Part shown: positions 9,601 to 17,809 of the stretch, piece after piece
Layout of the letters: the number at the start of each line of letters is the position of its first letter
Numbering within the stretch: the stretch's first letter is position 1
Assembly (NCBI RefSeq): GCF_039530285.1
Contig: NZ_BAAAOK010000019.1
Coordinates: 1-64,000, forward strand
Length of the DNA stretch: 64,000 bases
Reading direction: 5' to 3'
Source of the DNA: Actinomadura_C alba
Lineage (GTDB): Bacteria > Actinomycetota > Actinomycetes > Streptosporangiales > Streptosporangiaceae
Notes under the pieces: generated by a model
The model's database searches: none
Seen by the model: the letters and a program-made list of their open reading frames with translations, nothing else
Told to the model about the DNA's origin: nothing
Program-made: the position numbers and the translations under genes

Positions 9601-9866
9601 GTCGGTACCTCCGCTGATCGTTCGACAGGTCACCCTTTATCGCCACATGCCGTCGATCGAGTTCTCGCCGCATGGTCGCCGCATGGTCGCCGCACCCTCA
9701 GGCGGGCCCTCACACGGGTGGTCGTGACGCCGTGCCGGTGCGCGCCTTATCGACCTGTGGTTCTTCGGGCGCAATTGGCATGAGTTGAGCGGACGCCGCA
9801 GGCCCACCCCGCTCGGTGCGGGCGGCGCAGAAGCCGGGTCCGGGAGATCCGGTGACGTACTGGTAC

Positions 9867-9872
9867 TAACCT
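9867..9872 (+). promoter_or_regulatory. Leaderless-type -10 element for the SUKH-domain gene
   Basis: TAACCT ends six bases before the ATG at 9879, and no purine-rich ribosome-binding site lies between. This fits a leaderless actinobacterial transcript that starts at or next to the start codon. The 270-base gap 9601-9878 otherwise shows no gene. Confidence 0.45.
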
Positions 9873-9878
9873 GCCCGC

Positions 9879-10625
9879 ATGCAGACTGGGATCACCGCCG
9901 ATGACGTGGTGACGTTGTGGCGGCCTACCGGCCAGGCGGAGCTCGATCTCGTCGCCGCGTCGCAGTGGCGGGCGTGGCCGCCACGCCTGCCCGACCAGCC
10001 GATCTTCTACCCGGTGCTCAACCGGTGGTACGCCACGAAGATCGCTCGTGACTGGAACGTCCCCTCCGGCGGAGTCGGCTACGTCACGCGGTTCACCGTT
10101 CGCCGCGAGTTCCTCGACCGCTACGAAGTCCAGCAGGTGGGCGGGCGTGACGTGCTGGAGTACTGGATCCCGGCCGAGGATCTCGACGACTTCAACGCGA
10201 ACATCGTCGGCGCGATCGTTCAGGAGGCCCACTACCGGGCCCCTGTGCCCGACGAGGAGTTCGCCGTCGCTGCCGAGACGCTCGGCCGCCCGTTGCCGGA
10301 CGCCTGGCGGGCCTATCTGCAGAGCAGATCGTGGCTCTACCGCGGCTTCCTGCCGTCGGGCTGTTTCGTCTCCCTCAACACGCCACGGGAGATGCTCGAA
10401 CTGCACGACGCGTGGGAGCACGGCACCGAGGCCCATCCCGGCATCGCGATCATCGGCGGCGACGGCTCCAGAGAACAGTTCGCCCTCGACCTGCGCCAGG
10501 ACCCCTCCCCGGTGCTGATGGTCGACATCACCAGCGACGGCTGGGACCCGGCGATACGGCAGGCCGACGACGTCGGCGTGTTCATCGAACGCATCGAATC
10601 CGGCACGTTCGATCTCACCTGGTAG
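9879..10625 (+). CDS. Two-domain protein: crystallin-J1/ADP-ribosylation-annotated domain plus SMI1/KNR4 (SUKH) domain
   Basis: 248-residue cytoplasmic protein that reads as two modules. Residues 1-115 (TLWRPTGQAELDLVAASQW..., DQPIFYPVLNRWYATKIARDWN, TRFTVRREFLDRYEVQQVGG) match a small actinobacterial family often labelled ADP-ribosylation/crystallin J1. The second module, about 130-245, has features of SUKH/SMI1-KNR4 domains: LPDAWRAYLQSRSW, FVSLNTPREMLELHDAW, the GGDGSREQFALDLR core and a final DDVGVFIERI helix. SUKH domains are commonly immunity proteins against secreted polymorphic toxins. Similar proteins in which the first domain stands alone are common, so the fusion is notable. No toxin gene is adjacent. 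A role in toxin immunity or antiphage defence is inference. Confidence 0.7.
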   Translation: MQTGITADDVVTLWRPTGQAELDLVAASQWRAWPPRLPDQPIFYPVLNRWYATKIARDWNVPSGGVGYVTRFTVRREFLDRYEVQQVGGRDVLEYWIPAEDLDDFNANIVGAIVQEAHYRAPVPDEEFAVAAETLGRPLPDAWRAYLQSRSWLYRGFLPSGCFVSLNTPREMLELHDAWEHGTEAHPGIAIIGGDGSREQFALDLRQDPSPVLMVDITSDGWDPAIRQADDVGVFIERIESGTFDLTW

Positions 10626-10741
10626 GGAGGCGCATCAGGCCGCGGGCCCGGTTCTCACCTCCGGGCCGCCTTGCCCGGCCTGTGCCCGACCGGGCCGCCG
10701 ACCCGCTCGTCATGCCGCCGTGTCATCGCCGTGATCCGGTG

Positions 10742-11728
10742 TCATCGCCGGTGATACTGCAGCCACACCTCCCGGGGCGTCACGACCCGGTCGAGGAACA
10801 TCAGGCCGTCGAGGCGGCAGTCGCACGGGTTCGCCTCGCGGGTGTTCTGGGGAAAGCTTCCACCGATCTTGATGCCTCTGGGGTCGGTGGCCGATGCGAG
10901 ATCCGGTTCCGGCGGACCCGAGACGGCCCAGGGATCCCTGGGGAGCACGTAGGACCCGGCGAGTGACCGCCCGTTCTTGTAGAGCCTCATGACACCGTCG
11001 TCGAAGTCGAACGTCGCCGCCAGGAACACCCAGGTGTTCAGCGGCAGCACGCTCTGCCAGTCTTCGTTCGCGGCGAAGGTCTGGGAACTGCCCCCGTCGA
11101 CGCGCCGCCCGAGGGCGACCACGCGGAGCTCTCCCGAAACGCTGATCACTTCGAGCAGGGCCCGTACGTCGTGACCTTGTGAGTCGCCACTGAGGACGCC
11201 CGCCAGCCCGACCGCGTTGTAGCGGTCGGCCGGATCGGGCGTGCCCGAGTTCAGGCCGGGGTTCGGACCGGTCATCTTGAACCAGCCCATGATGGTGGCG
11301 CCTTCGACGCCGTTGAAGGCGTGCAGAGTGCTGACGCCGGTTGCCGAATAGACGCCGGCCTTCCAGTCGTCGTTGCCGGCGGTGTCCGAGTTGACCTGCC
11401 CGACCTGTAGCGAATGACCTCTGCCCGGGTGAGCTCCGTCCCGTACCCGCATCGAGGCCCCGCCGTTGACGAGGTCGATGGTCGTGCCCGACAGGCCCTG
11501 GTCCCGCTCTCGCGCCGGATCTCCCGGGACCGGATGTTCGAAGTCGTAGTGGGCGACCAGGTTCCGCCGCAGGCTGGGCAGCACCTTCGGATCGCCCCAC
11601 GCGGGCGAGCGCGCCGCGCCGGCGGGTCTCTTCTCGATGTCGGCGTCAGCCCGGCCCTCCCCGGCCGCCGCCGTGAGCGACCCGCACAGCAGCGCGGTCA
11701 TGAGGACGGCGGACAGGCGTTCTCTCAT
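10742..11728 (-). CDS. Secreted LamG/concanavalin A-like protein
   Basis: 328-residue exported protein with a signal peptide at about 1-27 (RERLSAVLMTALLCGSLTAAAGEGRADA). The mature part is a single LamG-like jelly-roll domain. It shows LVAHYDFEHPVPGD near the start, a TIMGWFKMTG strand, NTWVFLAATFDFDDGVMRLYKNGRSLAGS and a closing CRLDGLMFLDRVVTPREVWLQYH strand. These are the usual signatures of LamG_3-type lectin domains that bind polysaccharide or glycoprotein. There are no catalytic residues. The ATG has a GGAGG-type site directly upstream. It lies just downstream of, and co-oriented with, the PQQ-dehydrogenase-like gene (95 bases apart) and may share its transcript. Ligand unknown. Confidence 0.75.
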   Translation of the reverse strand: MRERLSAVLMTALLCGSLTAAAGEGRADADIEKRPAGAARSPAWGDPKVLPSLRRNLVAHYDFEHPVPGDPARERDQGLSGTTIDLVNGGASMRVRDGAHPGRGHSLQVGQVNSDTAGNDDWKAGVYSATGVSTLHAFNGVEGATIMGWFKMTGPNPGLNSGTPDPADRYNAVGLAGVLSGDSQGHDVRALLEVISVSGELRVVALGRRVDGGSSQTFAANEDWQSVLPLNTWVFLAATFDFDDGVMRLYKNGRSLAGSYVLPRDPWAVSGPPEPDLASATDPRGIKIGGSFPQNTREANPCDCRLDGLMFLDRVVTPREVWLQYHRR

Positions 11729-11823
11729 CTCTCCTCCATGCGCGTCCGGTTCCCGGCGGCCACGGAAGGCCCGTGGCCGCCGGGAGGGTGGGGGTTTTCC
11801 GCCGCGGTCACCACACCGAGCGG

Positions 11824-13896
11824 TCAGTCGTCCACCCGGGTTCCCCTGACCTCGAGGTCACGGAGCCTTCCGATGTTGTCGAACGACCCGAAGCCGACCC
11901 GGCCGGACGTGAACGTGGTGTCAACGGCCGTCATCAGGGGGGTCTTCGAGTCATCGACGTACACCGCGATCTCTCCCGTGTCGGCGCAGTGCACCACACG
12001 GACGTCATGCCACTCGGTGTCGGTGATGGCCGGTACGGCACCCCGCGATTGGACGGCGTCCCACTGGTCCTCGATCCGCACCCGGTCGGCGTTGTCGACG
12101 ACGAAGATCCCGTTGTGCGGGTAGATCGTGTTGTCCGTCGACAAATGGGCGTAGTAGAACTGCGTGTCGGACCGGTACCCGAACACGATGATCACATCGC
12201 GGTTGGTGATCTCGACCGGGGTGTCGATCCGGACCTTGGCGTCGATCCGGGCCGAGCCGAACTCCGGTCCCGCCGTCAGCACCGCGTACTCGAAGGGACG
12301 ACGGGGGCCGGGACGTGCCGCTCCGGGCTCGGTCATGATCACTTGGTCGCCTGAGAACCGCCACTTCGACGGGGTCACCGGGGCCCAGTTCCTCTCGCCC
12401 GCCGTGTTCGACACCCGGGTGCGGCCGACGTCGCAGCCCGCGAAGCGGCGCGTGCCCGTGACCTTCCAGATCTTGCCGTTCGCCTTCGAGATCAGGTAGA
12501 GCTCACCGGCCCGGTCCCGGCCGAAGCGGAGGTCGATCCGCTGGTCGCCGGCCAGGTCCCGCATCGTCACCCGCTCGCCCGTCTTGTCGAAGAGCATGAG
12601 CTGGTGGATCGGGGCACGCTCCCGGCCGCGACGCATCTCGCGCTCGTTCGTGTAGAAGACGCGGCCGTTGACCAGGTCGCCGAAGATGTACTTGCCGTAC
12701 AGCTCGGGCAGCTCGCGGCCGCGGTAGACGTAGCCGCCGGAGATCGCGCGTCCGACATCACCCGAGCAGGACCAGTCGGGCGGCGGGTCGTGGTCGTAGG
12801 CGGCCACCGGGTAGTCATAGCCGTACTTCGCGTCGTCCGCGGGCAGTGAGTGAAGGTAGCAGCGGTCGGTCTTGTCGAAGACGAACGCCCCCTCCCGTTC
12901 CGGCCAGCCGAGATTGTCGCCGGCCCGCAGGTCGTAGACGGCCTCGATGGCGTGCTCGCCGATGTGCCCGAGGAACATCCGGTGCTCGCCGCCGGTGTCC
13001 CAGCTGAACCGGTGCGGGTCGCGCATGCCGTACGCGTAGATCTCGCCGATGGCGCCCGGCTTGCCGACCAGCGGGTTCGTGGCCGGGATCCCGTACTTTC
13101 CGTTGGCGCTGTTCGTGCCGCGCGGGTCGATCCGGAGGATCTTGCCCTGCGGGATCGCGAGGTCCAGCGGATCGTCGTTGCCCGCGGCCGCGCCTCGGCC
13201 ACCGTCACCCGCCGCGATGTAGAGCAGCCCGTACTCCTGGTCGCCGGGCTCGGCGTTCGGGTTGAAGCCGATCTCCTGGATGCCGTGGACCTGGCCGCCG
13301 AACCCGAGGCGGAGGATCTCGCGGCGGGTTCCCTGGAAGGTGCCCGCCGACGGGTCGTCGGCCGTCCACTCGGTCACGACACCGTGGTAGACGGTGTTCG
13401 GCTGGGGCGTCAGGTCGGGGGTCTCGGTCGTGCTCGACGCCAGTTCAGTGTGGACGGTGTAGAACCTGCCGGACCGCTTGAAATCGGGGGCAAAGGCCAC
13501 GATGCCGAATCCCTGGCCGAGGCCGCGGCCGGAGAAGAACTGCGGGGCGAAGGTCGCGCCGACGTCGAGGTACACGTGCGGCTGCCCATGCTCGACCAGG
13601 TACATCTTGCCGTTGAGGTCGGGTACGTACATGCGCCCCGAACCGTCCGGCACCTCGCCGATGAAGTTGATCCGGGCCTGCCGCATCAGCCTCGGGTCGA
13701 CCGGTGGCGGAATCGGTTCGGACTTCGGGAACGACGCGTACTCTTCGACGACCAGCCCGAGGCCCGACGTGATCGGGCGTTCCGGGATCGGATCGGTGAT
13801 CGGCTGGTCATCGGCCTGCGCGGGGGTCGGCGGCACCGCCAACAGGGCCGCGAGAAGAGCCGCGATCGTCAGCAGACACCATCTGAGCTTGATCAT
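11824..13896 (-). CDS. Secreted PQQ-dependent sugar dehydrogenase-like protein with C-terminal lectin-like domain
   Basis: 690-residue exported protein. The signal peptide is at about 1-28 (LRWCLLTIAALLAALLAVPPTPAQA). Residues about 60-480 form a GSDH/PQQ-type six-bladed propeller. Recognisable strands are DGSGRMYVPDLNGKMYLVE, GRGLGQGFGIVAFAPDF, GLLYIAAGDGGRG, GKILRIDPRG, YAYGMRDPHRFSWD and GDNLGWPEREGAF. Residues about 500-690 resemble a secreted concanavalin A-like (DUF1080-type) domain with RPFEYAVLTAGPEFGSARIDAKVRI-like strands. It may oxidise a sugar or carbohydrate outside the cell, but PQQ binding cannot be confirmed by eye. Two LacI-type operators lie upstream, so expression is probably carbohydrate-controlled. 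Confidence 0.75.
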   Translation of the reverse strand: MIKLRWCLLTIAALLAALLAVPPTPAQADDQPITDPIPERPITSGLGLVVEEYASFPKSEPIPPPVDPRLMRQARINFIGEVPDGSGRMYVPDLNGKMYLVEHGQPHVYLDVGATFAPQFFSGRGLGQGFGIVAFAPDFKRSGRFYTVHTELASSTTETPDLTPQPNTVYHGVVTEWTADDPSAGTFQGTRREILRLGFGGQVHGIQEIGFNPNAEPGDQEYGLLYIAAGDGGRGAAAGNDDPLDLAIPQGKILRIDPRGTNSANGKYGIPATNPLVGKPGAIGEIYAYGMRDPHRFSWDTGGEHRMFLGHIGEHAIEAVYDLRAGDNLGWPEREGAFVFDKTDRCYLHSLPADDAKYGYDYPVAAYDHDPPPDWSCSGDVGRAISGGYVYRGRELPELYGKYIFGDLVNGRVFYTNEREMRRGRERAPIHQLMLFDKTGERVTMRDLAGDQRIDLRFGRDRAGELYLISKANGKIWKVTGTRRFAGCDVGRTRVSNTAGERNWAPVTPSKWRFSGDQVIMTEPGAARPGPRRPFEYAVLTAGPEFGSARIDAKVRIDTPVEITNRDVIIVFGYRSDTQFYYAHLSTDNTIYPHNGIFVVDNADRVRIEDQWDAVQSRGAVPAITDTEWHDVRVVHCADTGEIAVYVDDSKTPLMTAVDTTFTSGRVGFGSFDNIGRLRDLEVRGTRVDD

Positions 13897-13920
13897 CCTG
13901 CCACCCAGGTCAGTTGATCG

Positions 13921-13945
13921 GAAAGCGCTTTCTGTAACCGCTTCC
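13921..13945. promoter_or_regulatory. Tandem LacI-family operators upstream of the PQQ-dehydrogenase-like gene
   Basis: GAAAGCGCTTTC at 13921-13932 is a perfect 12-bp palindrome centred on CG. GTAACCGCTTCC at 13934-13945 is a second CG-centred, imperfect copy 13 bases further on. Both lie 25-50 bases upstream of the ATG at 13896, where a LacI-family repressor would block transcription. No LacI gene is adjacent; the only LacI gene in the window is at 30187. Confidence 0.6.
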
Positions 13946-14049
13946 CGAAGGTAGATCAGCCTCGAAGTGGCGTCAAGCAGGAAATTCAGGAGGCACGACC
14001 CGCGTTCCGCACTCCCGCCGGTCCCCCGCCGTTGATCACGCCGGGTGTC

Positions 14050-14805
14050 TCAACCCCGGCCGATGAAGGGCATTTTCGTGGCGGTGATGGTCATGAACTG
14101 GACGTTCGCCTCCAGCGGCAGGCCGGCCATGTAAAGCACCGCCCGCGCGACGTGCTCGGCGTCGAAGGTCGGTTCGGGCAGCACGCTTCCGTCGGCCTGA
14201 ACGGCTCCGCGCGCTATGCCCGCGGTCATCTCGGTGGCGGCGTTGCCGATGTCGATCTGGCCGCAGGCGATGTCGTACGCGCGGCCGTCGAGTGAGATCG
14301 ACTTCGTCAGGCCGGTCATCGCGTGCTTGGTCGCGGTGTAGGCCACGCTGTTCGGGCGGGGCACGTGCGCGGAGATCGAGCCGTTGTTGATGATCCGGCC
14401 GCCGCGCGGGCTCTGGGCCTTCATCATCCGTACGGCCTGCTGCGCGCAGAGCAGCGCGCCGGTGAGGTTGGTGGCCACGGCGCGTTGCCAGTCGTCGTGG
14501 GAGATCTCGTCGACCGAAGCGGCGGGGCCGAACACGCCGGCGTTGTTGACGAGCAGGTCGAGGCGTCCCCATTCCGATCGGACCGCGTCGAACAGCGCGG
14601 CCACGGATTCGGGCACGCCCACGTCGGTCGGCACCGGCAGCGCCGACGCGCCGGCCGGCCCGGCCTCGGCTGCGGTCTCCTGCAACGCACGCAGCCGTCG
14701 CCCCGCCAGCGCGACCCGGTACCCGGCCTCGAGCAGCGCTCGGGCGATGTGGCGGCCGAGCCCAGAGCCGGCGCCGGTGACCACCGCGACACGACCTGTG
14801 GTCAT
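14050..14805 (-). CDS. Short-chain dehydrogenase/reductase (SDR)
   Basis: 251-residue classical SDR, an NAD(P)-dependent oxidoreductase of unknown substrate. The TGAGSGLGRHIA dinucleotide motif is at about 8-19, NNAG (LLVNNAGVFGP) at about 85, the catalytic Ser in NNGSISAHVPR, and YTATK supplies Tyr and Lys. The start is ambiguous. An ATG at 14811 sits directly against a GAGGAG site, whereas the ATG at 14805 is six bases downstream of it and is preferred. A much longer open frame continues upstream through the antisense of the protease gene and is an artefact. It is flanked by unrelated genes, so the pathway is not indicated. Confidence 0.88.
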   Translation of the reverse strand: MTTGRVAVVTGAGSGLGRHIARALLEAGYRVALAGRRLRALQETAAEAGPAGASALPVPTDVGVPESVAALFDAVRSEWGRLDLLVNNAGVFGPAASVDEISHDDWQRAVATNLTGALLCAQQAVRMMKAQSPRGGRIINNGSISAHVPRPNSVAYTATKHAMTGLTKSISLDGRAYDIACGQIDIGNAATEMTAGIARGAVQADGSVLPEPTFDAEHVARAVLYMAGLPLEANVQFMTITATKMPFIGRG

Positions 14806-14830
14806 CGTCATCTCCTCGTCGTCGTAGTCA

Positions 14831-14866
14831 TGATCGTGGTCGTGATCGTGATCGTGATCGTGATCG
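14831..14866. repeat. Hexanucleotide tandem repeat (TGATCG)6
   Basis: Six consecutive 6-bp units; five are TGATCG and one is TGGTCG. They lie 20 bases upstream of the SDR start codon, between it and its presumed promoter. The rest of the 354-base gap 14806-15159 holds only an ATGCATGCAT palindrome at about 14951 and no gene. Confidence 0.7.
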
Positions 14867-15159
14867 TCAGGGAACCCTACGTGCGCGGCCGGCGCGGAAA
14901 CGGGTCCCGCGATCACCCGGTTATCAACCATCCAGCAACGAACCCAAACGATGCATGCATTTTCGACAGGTCGCTCTCTAGCGGGGAAGCGACCCCACAA
15001 GAGATCATCTACTCCCGGAACCGCTTGGAACGACCCCTTCGACACCTTCGACGACGACCCCGGCCGGTGCCGACAGCGCGGCGGCGCGACTGGCTCCTCG
15101 CTCCTGCCGCCACAGGACGAGGCGGTACGACCCTGATCCACGGAAGAAGGACCCCTCCC

Positions 15160-17277
15160 ATGGGTAATCCCGTCAAGTTCGCCGGCGCGCGCCTGAGGCG
15201 CGCCGCGGGCATGTTGAGCGTACGGAAGGCATGGTGGGCGATCCCCGCCACCGCCGTACTGGTGCTGTCGACGACGGCCACCGCCGCGAGCGCGGCTCCG
15301 GCGAAGCCACCGGAGCCCACCGAGAACCCCTGGCAGATGCGGCACTGGCCGCGTACCCAGCCCTGGCAGCAGGGCCAGGCGATGCGCACGTTCGCCGCGA
15401 CCGCGCCCACGCCGATCGATCCGCAGAACTACGAGCTGCCGGACACGATGACGTGGGACGACTACAAGGCCGTGCCGGAGACGTCGTGGAACGACCCGGC
15501 GCGGAAGGGTTCGATCAAGAACTTCAAGGGCGCGCTGGTCACCGTCGACTACTCGAACGAGCCGTTCATCGTGACGCAGCCCGAGAACTCCACGATCTAC
15601 GGCAACCCGTCGGCCATCGGCGACGTCCCCCGCGACGAGGTGCCGAAGTTCTATCAGGACTTCCTCAACACCCCGAACGAGCTCAACCGCGGCCACACTC
15701 TGCACGAGTACTGGATGGAGGACTCCGGCGGTCGCTACGGCGTCGACCTGACCGCGTTCGGCGCCTATCGCATGCCGGCCAAGAGCCACGAGTACGGCAT
15801 CGAGGCGCAAATGCAGGGCGGCCAGGGCTGCCCGGCGGGCGACACCTGCAACCGCAACTTCCGCACCGACGCCCGGGCGGCGTGGCTCGCCGACGTCGGG
15901 GAGGAGGTCGCGGCGCAGTACGACTTCGTGTTCTTCCTCAGCGCCGGCCAGGACGAGTCGTCCACCTGGCAGGAGTTCGGGGAGATGAAGTTCGACACCC
16001 CGCAGGACGTCACCGACGAGTGGGGACCGCCGGACTCGGCGCTGACCAACTGGAACCGCACCCGCTACGTGCCCTGGACCTCGTGGCGGTCCTCGGCCAC
16101 CATCTGGCCGAACGCCAGCGCCGGCAGCTCGATCCAGGCGGAGAGCAGCGGGATGAGCGTCTACGCCCACGAGTTCAGCCACATCCTCGGGATCGGCGAC
16201 AACTACAACAACCCGTACTCGGTGCCGGCCCGGCGCGACTACTCCGGGCCGTGGGAGATGCTGAGCCGCGGTACGTTCAACGGCCCCGGCGGCCCGCACA
16301 GCCGGTGGATCGTGCCGGGCACCGCCGGCAGTTCGATGGGCGCCCAGCACATGCTCCGCAACAAGATGAAGCTGGGCATCGTCGATCCGGCGAACGTCCT
16401 CAGCCTGTCCCGTGACGCGCTGAGCGGCTCGGGCGTCGTGGTCGCCAAGGTCAAGGCCCGCACCGCGCAGCCCGGCAAGGGCGAGCTGGCCGGGGTCAAC
16501 CTGACCATGGGCGAGGACAAGAGCCCGAAATGTGACACGTCGGCCGATCCGATGTGCGACGGCGGCGGCTACGACAACTACACCGTCGAGGTCGTCGACC
16601 GGATGGGCTTCGACTCCTTCACCCCGGACAGCGGCGTGCTGCTGGCCAAGACGAAGAATCGCGACTCGGCCCCGTTCATCTGGACCATCGACGCCCACCC
16701 CGAGGACATCGACAAGGTCGACTTCGTCAAGCCGAACGGCACTCCGCAGAAGATGACGATCGGTGACTACCGGCAGCTCTCCGACGCGCTGTTCCACGTC
16801 GGCGCCGACTCCGGCAGCCAGTACGAGTACGTGGACGAGGCCAACCGGCTGCACTTCTACGTACTCGACCTCAAGCGCGACAAGACGGGGATCCTCTCGT
16901 ACACGGTCGCGATCCGGTCGCTGGACGGCGCCGGCACGCAACGTCGGGGCGTGCGGCTGCTGCCGGGCGTCGGCGTGGCCGCGCCCCAGCAGGGCTGGGC
17001 GAAGTGCACGCTGCCGCTGCGCAACACCGGTACGGCCGGTACCGCGCCGTACAGCGACAGCGACGTCTACCGGCTGACGGCCAGCTCGTCGGGCCAGGGC
17101 TGGTCGGCGTGGCTGCCGAACGATCTCGCCACGGCGAAGGCCGGGCAGCAGGCGAGCGTGCAGGTGTACGCCAAGCGCGACTCGGGCGGCGCGAAGGTCG
17201 GCAAGGTCACGCTGACCGCCACCTCCGAGAGCGACCCGACCAAGAAGTCGACGGCGAACTGCACGGTCATCGGCTGA
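15160..17277 (+). CDS. Secreted M6-type zinc metalloprotease
   Basis: 705-residue exported protein. The ATG at 15160 has an AGAAGG site nine bases upstream, and a signal peptide follows (RKAWWAIPATAVLVLSTTATAASA, ending near residue 46). The zinc motif HEFSHILGIGD is at about 337-347 (HExxH with Asp as the extended-motif ligand), the pattern of M6 immune-inhibitor-A-like metallopeptidases. N-terminal sections contain ALVTVDYSNEPFIV and HEYWMEDSGGRYGVD, also typical of M6 proteins. The C-terminal part, about 580-705, is beta-rich (GTAGTAPYSDSDVYRL, GWSAWLPNDL) like a NEW3/alpha-galactosidase-associated module. It would degrade extracellular protein. A strong palindrome 12 bases after the stop terminates it. 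Confidence 0.85.
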   Translation: MGNPVKFAGARLRRAAGMLSVRKAWWAIPATAVLVLSTTATAASAAPAKPPEPTENPWQMRHWPRTQPWQQGQAMRTFAATAPTPIDPQNYELPDTMTWDDYKAVPETSWNDPARKGSIKNFKGALVTVDYSNEPFIVTQPENSTIYGNPSAIGDVPRDEVPKFYQDFLNTPNELNRGHTLHEYWMEDSGGRYGVDLTAFGAYRMPAKSHEYGIEAQMQGGQGCPAGDTCNRNFRTDARAAWLADVGEEVAAQYDFVFFLSAGQDESSTWQEFGEMKFDTPQDVTDEWGPPDSALTNWNRTRYVPWTSWRSSATIWPNASAGSSIQAESSGMSVYAHEFSHILGIGDNYNNPYSVPARRDYSGPWEMLSRGTFNGPGGPHSRWIVPGTAGSSMGAQHMLRNKMKLGIVDPANVLSLSRDALSGSGVVVAKVKARTAQPGKGELAGVNLTMGEDKSPKCDTSADPMCDGGGYDNYTVEVVDRMGFDSFTPDSGVLLAKTKNRDSAPFIWTIDAHPEDIDKVDFVKPNGTPQKMTIGDYRQLSDALFHVGADSGSQYEYVDEANRLHFYVLDLKRDKTGILSYTVAIRSLDGAGTQRRGVRLLPGVGVAAPQQGWAKCTLPLRNTGTAGTAPYSDSDVYRLTASSSGQGWSAWLPNDLATAKAGQQASVQVYAKRDSGGAKVGKVTLTATSESDPTKKSTANCTVIG

Positions 17278-17289
17278 CCCACTAGATCC

Positions 17290-17329
17290 GTGATCTCGCG
17301 ACCGGCGGCGCCGCCGGTCGCGAGATCAC
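17290..17329. terminator. Bidirectional terminator, 40-bp perfect palindrome
   Basis: GTGATCTCGCGACCGGCGGC at 17290-17309 is followed immediately by its exact reverse complement at 17310-17329, then by CTTCTTC. It sits between the stop codons of the convergent protease (17277) and MarR (17335) genes and can serve both. Confidence 0.8.
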
Positions 17330-17334
17330 CTTCT

Positions 17335-17754
17335 TCAATGGGGCAGCGCGGCGACGAAGCGGGTGAGCAGCCGGGCGAACTCGGCCCGCTCGGCATCGGT
17401 CCAGCCGGTCATCGCCTCGGCGAACACCTCGCGGCGGGTGCCGTGCGCCCGTTCGACGGCGGCCCGTCCCGCGTCGGTCATGAGCAGCACCGAACGCCGC
17501 CCGTCGGCCTGGTCGGCCGCGCGCCTGACCAGGCCGGCCGCGACGGCGGCGGCGACCAGCCTGCTCGCCCTCGGCTGGTCGACGCCCAGCGCCTGTGCGA
17601 CCGACGACACCGTCACGGGTGACCCGCTCGCCTCGATCACATCGAGCACGTCGAAGCCCTGGCCGGACAGACCGTGCAGCCGGGCGAGCGCCCGCCGGCT
17701 CTGCCTGCGCCGGACCGCGACCATGGCCCGTTCGATCGCCTCGACGTCGTTCAT
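17335..17754 (-). CDS. MarR-family transcriptional regulator
   Basis: 139-residue winged-helix regulator. The wHTH core is visible as VTVSSVAQALGVDQPRASRLVAAAVAAGLVRRAADQADGRRSVLLMTDAGRAAVE, with the usual wing motif D-x-R-R/S. Dimerisation helices lie at both ends. The chosen start is the ATG at 17754. An in-frame ATG at about 17769 would add five residues but would overlap the likely operator. It is divergent from a second MarR-like gene at 17810, with only 55 bases between start codons and a duplicated ACATGT motif in the gap, so each may regulate the other. The ligand is unknown. Confidence 0.85.
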   Translation of the reverse strand: MNDVEAIERAMVAVRRRQSRRALARLHGLSGQGFDVLDVIEASGSPVTVSSVAQALGVDQPRASRLVAAAVAAGLVRRAADQADGRRSVLLMTDAGRAAVERAHGTRREVFAEAMTGWTDAERAEFARLLTRFVAALPH

Positions 17755-17765
17755 GCGCTCATGGT

Positions 17766-17783
17766 ACATGTCTAAGAACATGT
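17766..17783. promoter_or_regulatory. Putative shared MarR operator
   Basis: Two copies of the self-complementary hexamer ACATGT at 17766-17771 and 17778-17783 are spaced 12 bases start to start. They lie in the 55-base gap between two divergent MarR genes. An extra GTAC-ATG context occurs on both sides. This is a plausible autoregulatory site. Confidence 0.5.
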
Positions 17784-17809
17784 ATTTGTCAGAGCGCAAG
17801 GAGATGTAC

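Noticed and set aside
14831..14866. Hexamer repeat read as a His-Asp protein tract
   Set aside because: It falls upstream of the SDR start codon and would be translated only in the artefactual long frame; treated as DNA repeat.
14050..16941. 963-codon open frame on the minus strand
   Set aside because: Only the last 251 codons look like a protein (the SDR). The rest is antisense to the metalloprotease and through a hexamer repeat, with no homology pattern.
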